Shown here: positions 8,317 through 17,851 of the stretch, piece after piece
Layout of the letters: each line of letters begins with the position of its first letter
Numbering within the stretch: position 1 is the stretch's first letter
Assembly: GCA_034522075.1 (NCBI GenBank)
Contig: JAXHLO010000030.1
Location: 166,045-230,044, forward strand
Length of the DNA stretch: 64,000 nt
Direction of reading: 5' to 3'
Source: UBA7803 sp034522075
GTDB taxonomy: Bacteria; Pseudomonadota; Gammaproteobacteria; Pseudomonadales; Azotimanducaceae
Made by a program: the position numbers and the translations under genes
The notes under the pieces: model-generated
Database searches by the model: none
Told to the model about the DNA's origin: nothing
What the model saw: only the letters and a program-made list of their open reading frames with translations

Positions 8317-9345
8317 ATGAGGCTCGAGCAGTTCCCCGACCCCTATGTGGACATACCGTGGCAGGACCTCGGTGCCCGCACCCAGGCATCCGGATCGTCA
8401 GTATCGGTGACGCTGGGCTATCCGGCGGCGGGTATGGCTGCGGCACTGCAGGCGCGCCTGGCGGAGTTTCTCGGGGTTGCCGATGTCGAGCTGGATCTGT
8501 CGTTCCGCGCGCCGGAAGGGCGCGGCCCAGGACGCATCAAACACGTCATCGCCGTGGCTTCGGGCAAAGGCGGCGTGGGTAAGTCCACCACCGCCGTGAA
8601 CCTCGCCCTGGCGCTGGACCGGGAGGGCGCCCGGGTCGGTCTGCTGGACGCCGACATCTACGGGCCCAGCCAGGGCATGATGCTCGGCGTGGCCGAAGGG
8701 CGCCGCCCTGAGGTAAAGGACGAGAAGTATTTCGTGCCCATCAAGGCACACGGCATTCAGGCCATGTCCATGAGCTTTCTCATCACCGAGAAAACCCCCA
8801 TGGTGTGGCGCGGGCCCATGGTGTCCGGCGCGCTGCAGCAACTGCTTGGACAGACCCTGTGGGACGATCTCGATTACCTGATCGTCGACATGCCGCCTGG
8901 CACCGGCGACATTCAGCTCACCCTGTCCCAGCAGGTGCCGGTGGCCGGCGCGGTGATCGTTACCACACCCCAGGACATTGCCCTCATCGATGCCAGAAAG
9001 GGTATCGAGATGTTCCGCAAGGTGGATATTCCCGTGCTCGGCGTGGTGGAGAACATGACGGCCTTCCGTTGTCCGGAATGCGGCCACGAGAGCCCCATAT
9101 TCGGCGCTGCCGGCGGCGATCGTATCGCCGAGGAGTTCGCTGTGCCGCTGCTCGCCCAGCTGCCGCTGACCATGGCCATCCGCGAGCAGGCCGACGGCGG
9201 CATGCCCACGGTGGCCGCAGACCCGGACGGCGACATCGCCGGACTCTACCGCGATGCGGCACGGCATATGGCGGCTGAGCTGTGGCGCCTCAGCGGGCCC
9301 GCAGCCGGCGGCGACGCCGTGGAAATCACCATGTCCGACGACTGA
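8317..9345 (+). CDS. apbC: Mrp/ApbC iron-sulfur cluster carrier ATPase
   Basis: ApbC (Mrp) is a cytosolic P-loop ATPase that carries and delivers [4Fe-4S] clusters to apoproteins. An N-terminal MIP18-like region of about 65 residues precedes the deviant Walker A SGKGGVGKSTTAVNLA. LLDADIYGPSQG and VDMPPGTGD follow. The cluster-binding CxxC is in FRCPECGHESPIFG. Length (342 aa) is normal. The start ATG has AGGAGG 5 bp upstream. Neighbours metG and dcd are conserved partners. Confidence 0.95.
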   Translation: MRLEQFPDPYVDIPWQDLGARTQASGSSVSVTLGYPAAGMAAALQARLAEFLGVADVELDLSFRAPEGRGPGRIKHVIAVASGKGGVGKSTTAVNLALALDREGARVGLLDADIYGPSQGMMLGVAEGRRPEVKDEKYFVPIKAHGIQAMSMSFLITEKTPMVWRGPMVSGALQQLLGQTLWDDLDYLIVDMPPGTGDIQLTLSQQVPVAGAVIVTTPQDIALIDARKGIEMFRKVDIPVLGVVENMTAFRCPECGHESPIFGAAGGDRIAEEFAVPLLAQLPLTMAIREQADGGMPTVAADPDGDIAGLYRDAARHMAAELWRLSGPAAGGDAVEITMSDD

Positions 9346-9399
9346 GTGCCGGGGCGGCCATCTTACTTCGACAACAACCAAGCGGATGAACACGACACC

Positions 9400-9963
9400 A
9401 TGACCATCAAATCCGACCGGTGGATCCGGCAGATGGCCGCACGCGGCATGATCGAACCTTTCGAGGCGCAGCAGGTGCGCTACATCGGCGAACACAGAGT
9501 CATTTCCTACGGGACGTCGAGCTATGGCTACGACGTGCGCTGCGCGCCGGACTTCAAGGTCTTCACCAACATCAACTCGGCCGTCGTCGACCCCAAGGGG
9601 TTCGATGAGCGCAGTTTCGTCGATGTTCACGGCGAAGTGTGCATCGTGCCGCCCAATTCCTTTGCCCTGGCGAGTACGGTGGAATACTTCCGCATCCCCG
9701 AGGATGTCATCACCCTGTGCGTGGGCAAATCCACCTATGCGCGCTGCGGCATCATCGTCAACGTCACGCCGCTCGAGCCCGAGTGGGAAGGCCATGTGAC
9801 CCTGGAGTTTTCCAACACCACCAACCTGCCGGCGAAAATCTACGCCAACGAAGGGGTGGCGCAGATGCTGTTCTTCCAGTCCGACGAGCGTTGCGAGACG
9901 ACGTACAAGGACCGCGGCGGCAAGTATCAGGGCCAGCGCGGGGTGACCCTGCCCCGCACCTGA
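9400..9963 (+). CDS. dcd: dCTP deaminase
   Basis: Dcd converts dCTP to dUTP for thymidylate synthesis. The 187-residue sequence has the trimeric dUTPase-like fold motifs: ISYGTSSYGYDVR, GKSTYARCG with substrate-binding Ser/Arg, and the catalytic Glu in LEPEWEGHVTLEFSNTT. A glycine-rich GGKYQGQRG closes the C-terminus. ATG 9400 matches known N-termini (MTIKSDRWI); the open frame continues upstream to 9346, but those residues are not family-like. Confidence 0.97.
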   Translation: MTIKSDRWIRQMAARGMIEPFEAQQVRYIGEHRVISYGTSSYGYDVRCAPDFKVFTNINSAVVDPKGFDERSFVDVHGEVCIVPPNSFALASTVEYFRIPEDVITLCVGKSTYARCGIIVNVTPLEPEWEGHVTLEFSNTTNLPAKIYANEGVAQMLFFQSDERCETTYKDRGGKYQGQRGVTLPRT

Positions 9964-10028
9964 CGGCAGCGGTTTCAGTCGACGCCGATGGCGCAACTTG
10001 GGTACGCTTCCCGGACTGGGGAGAGTTC

Positions 10029-11897
10029 ATGAGAGTTGCGCTGATCTGGCTGCTGGCCATGGTGCCGGCGTTTGCGTCTGATACATCCGATCTGACATAC
10101 CGTCACGGCACTGCCCACCTGGCGGAGCTGGCCTATCCGGAGGATTTCCCTCACTTCCGCTGGGTCAATCCGGCTGCTCCCAAAGGCGGCACCTTGCGCC
10201 TGGCCCAGGGCGGCACCTACGACAGCTTCAATCACTTCATCCACCGCGGCCGCCCGCCGTCGCTGAATGCCGTCAGTGACCGGGAAAACCTCAATTTCAT
10301 CTATGACACCCTGCTCGAGGAGGCGCCGGACGAAGCCACCGCCCACTACGGCCGTCTGGCGGAAGGGGTGGCCGTGGCCGAGGATTATTCCCGGGTGGCA
10401 TTCAGACTCCGCGACGGCGCCTACTGGCACGACGGCGAACCGCTGACCGCCGCTGACGTGGTGTACAGCTTCGAGGTCTACAAGGCCACGGGCGCCGCGC
10501 CCATCCGCACCGCCCTGGCCGATGTGGAGCGGGTCGAACGCGTCGGCGAGCGGGAAGTGGTCTACCACATGCGCGAGGGCGCCATCGTCAATCCCAATCT
10601 GCCGCTGTATCTGGGCAAGCTGCCGGTGCTGCCCGCCCACTACTGGGCCGAGCGGGACCCGGCGGTGACGACCGTGACGCCGCCGCTGGGCAGCGGGCCA
10701 TATCGGGTGGCGGACTATCAGATCGGCCGCTACGTGGTCTATGAGCGGGTGGACGACTACTGGGGTGCCGAGCTGCCGGTGAATCGCGGGCGCTATAATT
10801 TCGACCGCATCCGCTATGACTACTTCCGCGACGCCGACGTCAGCCGTGAGGCGCTCACCGCCGGCGTGGTCGACGTGCGTCCGGAATCCGAGGCCAAAGC
10901 CTGGTCGAGCAGCTACGACGGGCTCGATGCCATTCAGTCCGGGGCTCTGCAACGCGAGCTCATCGACATCGCCAAGCCGCTGGGTCTGTGGTTTCCGGTG
11001 TTCTGGAATCAGCGCCGCGAGCGCTTTCAGGATATCCGCGTGCGCGAGGCCCTGTGGTTGCTCTACGACTTCCCCTGGATCAACCGGGTGCTGCTGTTCG
11101 GCTACTACGATCACGCCGCCAGCGTGTTTCACGATACCGAGATGTCGCAGCACGGCATGCCGTCGGCGGCGGAACTCGAGTTGCTCGAGCCGCTGCGCAG
11201 CCAGGTGCCGGAGCGGGTGTTCTCCGAGGTCTACCGTCCGCCGGATACCAGCGGCTACGGCGCCGGCCGCGACAACGTGCGCCGGGCCCTGGCTCTGTTC
11301 GAGGCCGCGGGCTGGGTGCTGCGTGACGGGGCGCTGGTGCGTGCCGACAGCGGTGAGCGTTTCCGCATCGAATTCGTGGTGGTCTCGGCCGCCCTGGTGC
11401 GCAGCCTGATGCCTTACATGGATGCCTTGCGCAAGGTGGGCATCGAGGTCTCGGCCCGCCAGGTGGAGGTGTCCAACTGGTATTACCGCATGCGCACCCG
11501 GGCATTCGACGGCGGCATGACGGCCATCATTCCCGACAACATTCCGGGCATCATGCTGCGCAACAGCTTCGCCAGCGTCAGTGCCGACGTGGAGTATTCG
11601 CAGAACTGGGCCGGTATCAAGAACCCGGCACTGGACTACCTCATCGACCGGGTCATCGATGCCGGCAGCCGCGAGCAGTTCCTGGCCGCCACCCGGGCGC
11701 TGGACCGGGTGCTGCTGTGGAATTTCTACTTTGTCCCCGGCATGGCGCAGCCGGGGTACCGGCTGGTCTGGTGGGACCGCTTCGGCCGGCCCGAGCACGG
11801 GCCGCTGCAGCGCTTCATTTATTACGATGCCTGGTGGTCCGATGCAGGACGCGCTGATCGGGTCGAGCGGCGACTGACCGAATTGGAGTCGGACTGA
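10029..11897 (+). CDS. yejA: Periplasmic peptide-binding protein YejA-type
   Basis: A family 5 extracellular solute-binding protein of 622 aa, with a short signal peptide (about residues 1-16, ending AFAS). HGTAHLAELAYPEDFPHFRWVNP and GGTLRLAQGGTYDSFNHF are typical of YejA rather than OppA. The large C-terminal lobe is complete, ending in WRFG-like WWDRFGRPEHG. In E. coli the Yej system imports small peptides, including microcin C. It is the first gene of yejABEF; yejB starts 1 base after its stop. Confidence 0.93.
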   Translation: MRVALIWLLAMVPAFASDTSDLTYRHGTAHLAELAYPEDFPHFRWVNPAAPKGGTLRLAQGGTYDSFNHFIHRGRPPSLNAVSDRENLNFIYDTLLEEAPDEATAHYGRLAEGVAVAEDYSRVAFRLRDGAYWHDGEPLTAADVVYSFEVYKATGAAPIRTALADVERVERVGEREVVYHMREGAIVNPNLPLYLGKLPVLPAHYWAERDPAVTTVTPPLGSGPYRVADYQIGRYVVYERVDDYWGAELPVNRGRYNFDRIRYDYFRDADVSREALTAGVVDVRPESEAKAWSSSYDGLDAIQSGALQRELIDIAKPLGLWFPVFWNQRRERFQDIRVREALWLLYDFPWINRVLLFGYYDHAASVFHDTEMSQHGMPSAAELELLEPLRSQVPERVFSEVYRPPDTSGYGAGRDNVRRALALFEAAGWVLRDGALVRADSGERFRIEFVVVSAALVRSLMPYMDALRKVGIEVSARQVEVSNWYYRMRTRAFDGGMTAIIPDNIPGIMLRNSFASVSADVEYSQNWAGIKNPALDYLIDRVIDAGSREQFLAATRALDRVLLWNFYFVPGMAQPGYRLVWWDRFGRPEHGPLQRFIYYDAWWSDAGRADRVERRLTELESD

Positions 11898-11898
11898 C

Positions 11899-12978
11899 GT
11901 GGCCCGCTATGTGCTGCGGCGGCTGCTGCTCATCCTGCCGACCCTGTTCGGCATCATGGTCATCAACTTTCTCATCGTCCAGCTCGCTCCGGGCGGGCCG
12001 GTGGAGCAGGTGGTGGCGGAGCTCACCGGGCCGGCCGTGTCCACCACGGCCAACATCACCGGCGCCGGCACCGGAGGCGGCGAGTCCGGCGGCGCGCGCT
12101 ATCCGGGTGCGGCCGGCATCGATCCTGCCATCATCGCAGAGCTGGAAAAACAGTTCGGCTTCGACAAGCCGCTGCACGAGCGTTTCGTGCTGATGATGTG
12201 TAATTACCTGCGTCTGGATTTCGGCGACAGCTACTTTCAGGACCGTCCCGTGGTGGATCTGGTGGTCGAGCGCATGCCCGTATCGCTGTCGCTGGGGCTG
12301 TGGTCGCTGCTGCTGATCTACCTGATCTCCATACCGCTGGGGGTAGCCAAGGCGGTGCGCGACGGGCAGCGTTTCGATCTGTGGACCTCGGCGGTGATTT
12401 TCGTCGGCTACGCTATCCCCGGCTTTCTGTTCGCCATCCTGCTGGTGGTGCTGTTCGCCGGCGGGACGTTCTGGAATGTGTTTCCGCTGCGCGGGCTGGT
12501 GTCGGAGAACTTTGCCGAGCTGTCGCTCATCGGGCAGATCATCGACTATCTGTGGCACATGGTGCTGCCGGTAACGGCACTGACGGTAGGCGGTTTCGCC
12601 ACCCTGACCATGCTCACCAAGAACTCCTTTCTGGAGGAGCTCGGCAAGCAGTTCGTGCTCACGGCCCGCGCCAAGGGGCTCACGGAACGCCGGGTTCTCT
12701 ACGGCCACGTGTTCCGCAACGCCATGCTCATCGTCATTGCCGGTTTCCCTTCTGCGTTCGTGGGCATTCTCTTTACCGGCTCGCTGCTCATCGAGGTGAT
12801 CTTTTCCCTGGAGGGCATGGGGCTGCTGGGCTATGACGCGGTAATCAAGCGCGACTATCCGATTCTGTTCGGTACGCTGTTCTGCTTCACGTTCATCGGC
12901 CTGTTGCTCAACCTGGTCGGCGACCTGCTGTACGTGCTCGTGGACCCGCGCATCGACTTCGAAGCGAGGGGCGTTTGA
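11899..12978 (+). CDS. yejB: Peptide ABC transporter permease YejB
   Basis: Inner-membrane permease of 359 aa with about six helices. The N-terminal YVLRRLLLILPTLFGIMVIN is the standard first helix of family B permeases. YejB-specific features are a long first periplasmic loop (Gly-rich, around residues 40-70) and EKQFGFDKPLHERF. The EAA-type loop that contacts the ATPase is visible in VLTARAKGLTERRVLYGHVFRNA. It starts with GTG and shares its TGA with the yejE ATG. Confidence 0.95.
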   Translation: MARYVLRRLLLILPTLFGIMVINFLIVQLAPGGPVEQVVAELTGPAVSTTANITGAGTGGGESGGARYPGAAGIDPAIIAELEKQFGFDKPLHERFVLMMCNYLRLDFGDSYFQDRPVVDLVVERMPVSLSLGLWSLLLIYLISIPLGVAKAVRDGQRFDLWTSAVIFVGYAIPGFLFAILLVVLFAGGTFWNVFPLRGLVSENFAELSLIGQIIDYLWHMVLPVTALTVGGFATLTMLTKNSFLEELGKQFVLTARAKGLTERRVLYGHVFRNAMLIVIAGFPSAFVGILFTGSLLIEVIFSLEGMGLLGYDAVIKRDYPILFGTLFCFTFIGLLLNLVGDLLYVLVDPRIDFEARGV

Positions 12979-14009
12979 TGTCGCCCCTGGCGCGCCGGCG
13001 CTGGGCCAACTTCAAAGCCAACCGGCGCGGCTACGTTTCACTGTGGATATTCCTGGCCATCTTCACCGTGACCCTGTTCGCCGAATTGCTGGCCAACGAT
13101 CGGCCCATCGTGCTCATTCACCAGGATGAGTGGTATTTCCCGGTGCTCATCGGCTACTCCGAAGCCGACCTGGGCGGCGAGCTGCCGTTGCCGGCGGACT
13201 TCCGCGATCCTTATGTGCTGGGGTTGATCGGCGATGCCTGGGCGCTGTGGCCGCCGATTCCCTTCAGCTACGACAGCATCGATTACGCCATCGGGGAACC
13301 GGCGCCGGCGCCGCCGTCGAGACGCCACTGGCTGGGCACCGACGACGTGGCCAAGGACACCTTGGCACGCCTCATCTACGGCTTCCGCCTGTCGGTGGTG
13401 TTCGGCATTCTGCTGACGCTAGCCAGTTCCGCCATCGGCATTGCCGTGGGCGCGCTGCAGGGATATTTCGGCGGCATGACCGACCTGGTGGGCCAGCGTA
13501 TCGTCGAGGTCTGGCAGGGGCTGCCTATCCTGTTTCTGCTGATCATTCTGGCGAGCATTGTCGAGCCGGGCTTCGGCTGGCTGCTGCTGCTGCTGGTGGC
13601 CTTCGGCTGGATGGCGCTGGTCGGCGTGGTGCGCGCCGAGTTTCTGCGCGCGCGCAATCTGGATTTCGTCCGTGCGGCCCGCGCTCTGGGCGTCTCGGAT
13701 CTGGTGATCATGCGCCGTCACGTGCTGCCCAACGCCATGGTGGCGGCGCTGACCTTCCTGCCGTTTCTGCTCAACGGTTCCATCACCACGCTGACGGCGC
13801 TGGACTTTCTCGGCTTCGGTCTGCCGCCGGGGGCGCCGTCCCTGGGTGAACTGCTGCGCCAGGGTCAGGCCAATCTGCAGGCGCCCTGGCTGGGGCTGTC
13901 GGGCTTTCTCACTCTGGCGGTCATGCTCACCTTGCTCATTTTCGTCGGCGAGGCCGTGCGCGACGCCTTCGATCCGCGCCGCGCTCTGGTGAGGACGGGC
14001 CATGACTGA
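12978..14009 (+). CDS. yejE: Peptide ABC transporter permease YejE
   Basis: Second permease of the importer, 343 aa. An N-terminal helix (about residues 17-38) is followed by a large periplasmic segment typical of YejE (RPIVLIHQDEWYFPVL). The membrane core carries the EAA loop FVRAARALGVSDLVIMRRHVLPNA. ATG 12978 overlaps the yejB TGA in TGATG, so translation is likely coupled. It overlaps the start of yejF by 8 bp. Confidence 0.95.
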   Translation: MSPLARRRWANFKANRRGYVSLWIFLAIFTVTLFAELLANDRPIVLIHQDEWYFPVLIGYSEADLGGELPLPADFRDPYVLGLIGDAWALWPPIPFSYDSIDYAIGEPAPAPPSRRHWLGTDDVAKDTLARLIYGFRLSVVFGILLTLASSAIGIAVGALQGYFGGMTDLVGQRIVEVWQGLPILFLLIILASIVEPGFGWLLLLLVAFGWMALVGVVRAEFLRARNLDFVRAARALGVSDLVIMRRHVLPNAMVAALTFLPFLLNGSITTLTALDFLGFGLPPGAPSLGELLRQGQANLQAPWLGLSGFLTLAVMLTLLIFVGEAVRDAFDPRRALVRTGHD

Positions 14010-15601
14010 ACGGGTGCTGACCATCGACGATCTGTGGGTGAATTTCGGTGACCAGGCTGCCGTGCGCGGGGTGTCGCTGCACGTGGACCGGGGCGAAACC
14101 CTGGCGCTGGTCGGCGAGTCCGGGTCGGGCAAGTCGGTGACGGCTCTGTCCATACCGCAGCTTCTGCCCTATCCCCAGGCGAGTCATCCGCGCGGGTCCA
14201 TCAACCTGGGCGGGGTGGAAATGCTCGGCGCCGCCCCGGCCGAGTTGCTGGCCATGCGCGGCAGGCGGGTTTCCATGGTCTTTCAGGAGCCCATGACGTC
14301 GCTGAACCCGCTGCATACCGTGGCCAGACAGGTGGGTGAAATGCTGCTGGTGCATGGCCGGATGACGCCCCGGGCGGCGCGGGCGCGCACTCTGGAGCTG
14401 CTCGATCTGGTGGGGCTCAGCGAGGCAGAAGAACGTCTGGATGCCTATCCCCATCAGCTCTCAGGCGGCCAGCGGCAGCGGGTGATGATCGCCATGGCGC
14501 TGGCCAATGAGCCGGAATCTGCTCATCGCTGATGAGCCCACCACGGCGCTCGACGTGACCATCCAGGCGCAGATACTCAAACTGTTGAAGCGCCTGCAGC
14601 GCCAGCTCGGTATGGCGGTGCTGTTCATCACCCACGATCTGCAGGTGGTGCGTGCGGTGGCCGACCGGGTGTGCGTCATGACCGAGGGGGAGATCGTCGA
14701 ACGCGGCAGCGTGAAGGAGATTTTCACCGCCCCGCAGCACGCTTATACCCGCCATCTGCTGGCGGCAGAGCCGCGCGGCGAGCCGCCGCCGGTGGCCGCG
14801 GGCGCCCGGGAAATTCTGCGGGCGCGGGACGTGCGGGTCGACTATCTGCTCGGCCAGGGCTGGCTGGGCCGGCGGCGCAAGCTGCATGCCGTGCAGGGGG
14901 TGGATGTGACCATTCACGAAGGTCAGACCGTGGGCGTGGTGGGCGAATCCGGGTCCGGCAAGAGCACCCTGGGGCTGGCGATTCTGCGGCTGCTGCATCC
15001 CCAGGGCAGCATCGTCTTCGACGGCCTGGAGATCCGCGACGCCCGGGCCCGGGCTTTGAAACCCCTGCGCCGCGACATGCAGATCGTTTTCCAGGACCCC
15101 TACGGCAGCCTGTCGCCGCGCCTGTCGGTGTGCGGCATCGTGGAAGAGGGGCTCAAGGTTCATGAGCCGACCCTCAGCGCCGCCGCGCGCCGCGACCGGG
15201 TGGCCGAGGTGCTCGCGGAAGTGGGGCTCGACAGCGCGGTCATGGACCGCTACCCCCACGAGTTCTCCGGCGGCCAGCGTCAGCGCATCGCCATTGCCCG
15301 GGCCATGGTGCTGCGGCCGCGGCTGGTGGTGCTCGATGAGCCCACTTCCGCCCTGGACGTATCCGTGCAGGCGCAGATCGTCGACCTGCTGCAGGCGCTG
15401 CAGCGCCGTCACGGCCTCGCCTATCTGTTCGTCAGCCACGACCTCAAAGTGGTGCGCGCGCTGGCGGATTATCTGCTGGTGATGAAGGACGGCCGGGTGG
15501 TAGAGCAGGGCCCGGCGACGCAGATATTCGACCGGCCCCGGGAGGCATATACCCGCGGCCTCATGCAGGCAGCATTCGAGCTGGCCGGAGCGACGCTGTA
15601 G
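14002..15601 (+). CDS. yejF: Peptide ABC transporter double ATPase YejF, frameshifted
   Basis: Two tandem ABC ATPase domains. The first has Walker A GESGSGKSVTAL and signature LSGGQRQR; the second has GESGSGKSTLGL, FSGGQRQR and LDEPTSALDV. The frame breaks at 14516/14517: one extra A in GAGCCGGAATCTGCTC turns EPDLLIADEP into EPESAHR-stop. Removing it gives 532 residues, the normal YejF length, with an intact first Walker B. The break is therefore probably a sequence error or a very recent mutation. The stop TAG lies inside a REP palindrome shared with purM. Confidence 0.92.
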
Positions 15602-15641
15602 GAGCGACTTTCCAGTCGCGATCTGGAGATCGCTCCTACAG
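15596..15641. repeat. REP-like palindrome holding both yejF and purM stop codons
   Basis: CTGTAGGAGCGA (15596-15607) and TCGCTCCTACAG (15630-15641) are perfect 12-bp inverted arms. The left arm supplies CTG TAG to yejF on the plus strand, and the right arm supplies CTG TAG to purM on the minus strand. A hairpin between convergent genes could also act as a bidirectional transcription block, but there is no U tract. Confidence 0.93.
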
Positions 15642-16685
15642 AGCCCCCCCAACCACCCGCTCGCTCGCACCCGGCCGGGTATCCGCCGGTACGATGCGGC
15701 CGATGGGCGTCACCGACTCGCCGAGCTCGCGCAGCCGCGCTGCGGCGGCCTCCGCGGCGGCCTGCGGCACCACCACCACGTAGCCGATGCCGCAGTTGAA
15801 CGTGCGCAGCATCTCGTCGTCGTCGATGTTGCCCGCCTGCTGCATCCAGCTGAACAGGTCCGGACGCTGCCAGGCATCCAGATCCACCAGGGCTGCCAGC
15901 CCTGCAGCGGCCCGGCCGGCGAAGATGCGCGGCAGATTCTCCAGGATGCCGCCGCCGGTGATGTGGGCCATGGCGTGCACCGGCTGGTCTTCCAGCAATG
16001 CCAGAACGGCACGGGCGTAGATCCGGGTGGGGGCCATGAGAGCGTCGAGCAGCTTGTCGTCGACGTTCACGGCGCTGTGTTCCAGCAGGCGGCGGATCAG
16101 TGAATAGCCGTTGGAATGCGCCCCGCTGCTGGCCAGGCCCAGCAGCACGTCGCCGGCGCCCAGGCGCGCGCCGTCGATGATGCGTTCGCGCTCCACCACG
16201 CCGACGCAGAACCCCGCCAGGTCGTAGTCGCCGGATTGATAGAAGCCGGGCATCTCCGCGGTCTCGCCGCCCACCAGAGCGCAGCCGGCCAGGGAACAGC
16301 CGTGGGCGATGCCGTTGATGACCCGTTCCGCCACGTCCACGTCCAGGGCGGCGGTGGCGTAGTAGTCGAGAAACAGAAACGGTTCGGCGCCGGTGACCAG
16401 CACGTCGTTGACGCACATGGCCACCAGATCCTGGCCCACGCCGTCGTGGCGGTCGTGCTCGATGGCCAGCTTCAGCTTGGTGCCCACGCCGTCGGTGCCG
16501 GTGACCAGCACCGGCTCCCGGTACTTGTCCGGCAGGCGGGCCAGGGCCGCGAAACCGCCGAGTCCGGACAGCAGTTCCGGCCGCTGGGTGGCCTTGGCCG
16601 CCGGGCCGATGCGCCGCACGAGTTCGTCACCGGCCTCGATGTCGACGCCCGCATCGCGGTAAGTCAGACCCCTGGACAACGCCAA
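15636..16685 (-). CDS. purM: Phosphoribosylformylglycinamidine cyclo-ligase (AIR synthetase)
   Basis: PurM closes the imidazole ring to make AIR in purine synthesis. The 349-residue protein has YRDAGVDIEAGDELV at the N-terminus, ATP/substrate motif VTGTDGVGTKLKLA, GGETAEMPGFY, GLASSGAHSNGYSLIR and HITGGGILENLPR. The last codons (GAL-stop) run into the REP palindrome shared with yejF, so the C-terminus may have been trimmed or set by that element. It is divergent from the DUF2066 gene, a conserved pairing. Confidence 0.97.
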   Translation of the reverse strand: MALSRGLTYRDAGVDIEAGDELVRRIGPAAKATQRPELLSGLGGFAALARLPDKYREPVLVTGTDGVGTKLKLAIEHDRHDGVGQDLVAMCVNDVLVTGAEPFLFLDYYATAALDVDVAERVINGIAHGCSLAGCALVGGETAEMPGFYQSGDYDLAGFCVGVVERERIIDGARLGAGDVLLGLASSGAHSNGYSLIRRLLEHSAVNVDDKLLDALMAPTRIYARAVLALLEDQPVHAMAHITGGGILENLPRIFAGRAAAGLAALVDLDAWQRPDLFSWMQQAGNIDDDEMLRTFNCGIGYVVVVPQAAAEAAAARLRELGESVTPIGRIVPADTRPGASERVVGGAL

Positions 16686-16798
16686 CCCTCCAGTGAATTC
16701 ATGGGAAAGCGCGAGTTTACCAGACCCGTGTACGGCAATTTCGGTAAACTTGGCGGCAGTCTTCAGGCGGAACGACCCAATTGCGCGAAGCGCGGAAA

Positions 16799-17845
16799 AT
16801 GATGGCGAAGTTCGCTTTGCGGAAGCTGCTCGTGCTGCTGACGGCCGGCTTCACGGGCGGCATGGTCCACGGCGACGAAGTTCCCTGGCTCTATGACGTG
16901 GAAGTTCGGGTGGAAAACCAATCGTCGCTGGCACGCCTGGACGCGGCCGGCCGGGCGCTGGCCGAGGTCCTCAGCCGGGTGACCGGGCTGGCCAGCGTAC
17001 CGCGCAACGAGACTGTCAGCCGGGCTCTGGCGGCACCGGATCTCTATTACAACCAGTTCGGCTTCAACCGCAAGGACGACGAGTTGCTGCTCGAGTTGCA
17101 GTTCGTCCCGGACTCCGTCCTCGACCTGGTGCGCGAGGCGCGCCTGCCTATCTGGCGCTCCAACCGGCCGTCGGCGGTGGCCTGGATCGTTCTCGACGAC
17201 GGCCGCGAGCGGCAACTCCTCGGGGCGGGCAGCGATCATCCGGTGATAGCCGGGCTCAAGGAGCGCACTCGCTATCGCGGTCTGCCGCTGCGCCTGCCCT
17301 TGCTCGACCTCACCGACCAGCTTGCCGTGGAGCCTGCCGCGGTGTGGGGGCGGCTGAGTCAGACGCTGCTGCCGGCGTCCGAGCGTTATGCCGCCGACAT
17401 TATTATGGTCGGCCGCTTGCAACGGCTGGCCGACGGGCGCTTTGCGGCCGCCTGGGAATTCTGGATCGATGCCGAGGTGGTCGAGCACGCCCACGAGGCG
17501 GATGACCTGCGGGCGCTGGGCCGGGCGGCGGCGGATGTGCTGGCGGACGAACTGGCCAGCCGCTACGCGGTGCTGGGCCGCGGCGTACGGCGCCTGGACC
17601 TTCAGGTCAGCGCCGTCAACGATGCCGCCGATTATGCCGAGCTGCTGCGCTATTTCTCCGGGCTCGAGTTCGTCGAGCAGGTGCAGGTGACGTCTGTGGC
17701 CGGTAACCGCCTGGGCCTATGGCTGCTCACCGGAGCCCAGCCGGATCAGCTGATGGAACTGTTCCGGCTCGATCAGCGGCTGTTCCCGGATCTGCTGCAC
17801 CAGGCACCGGGGCCGCCCATCGAGCTGGTCTGGCAGAGGCGCTGA
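16799..17845 (+). CDS. DUF2066 exported protein
   Basis: A 348-residue protein with an N-terminal signal-like helix (basic MMAKFALRKLL then hydrophobic to about residue 25). VPWLYDVEVRVENQSSLARLDA and AEVLSRVTGLASVPRN are the DUF2066 signature. The body contains LYYNQFGF and a C-terminal repeat-like domain. Function is unknown in the family. The order purM / DUF2066 / phosphatidyltransferase / hda is widely kept in gammaproteobacteria. Two adjacent ATGs (16799, 16802) could be the start. Confidence 0.85.
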   Translation: MMAKFALRKLLVLLTAGFTGGMVHGDEVPWLYDVEVRVENQSSLARLDAAGRALAEVLSRVTGLASVPRNETVSRALAAPDLYYNQFGFNRKDDELLLELQFVPDSVLDLVREARLPIWRSNRPSAVAWIVLDDGRERQLLGAGSDHPVIAGLKERTRYRGLPLRLPLLDLTDQLAVEPAAVWGRLSQTLLPASERYAADIIMVGRLQRLADGRFAAAWEFWIDAEVVEHAHEADDLRALGRAAADVLADELASRYAVLGRGVRRLDLQVSAVNDAADYAELLRYFSGLEFVEQVQVTSVAGNRLGLWLLTGAQPDQLMELFRLDQRLFPDLLHQAPGPPIELVWQRR

Positions 17846-17851
17846 GCGGCG

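Noticed and set aside
8398..9996. A 532-codon minus-strand frame opposite apbC and dcd
   Set aside because: It is a shadow of two conserved genes, with no ribosome site or domain.
10029..15601. A microcin C or peptide antibiotic locus around yejABEF
   Set aside because: No precursor peptide or modification gene is nearby. The set is the housekeeping importer.
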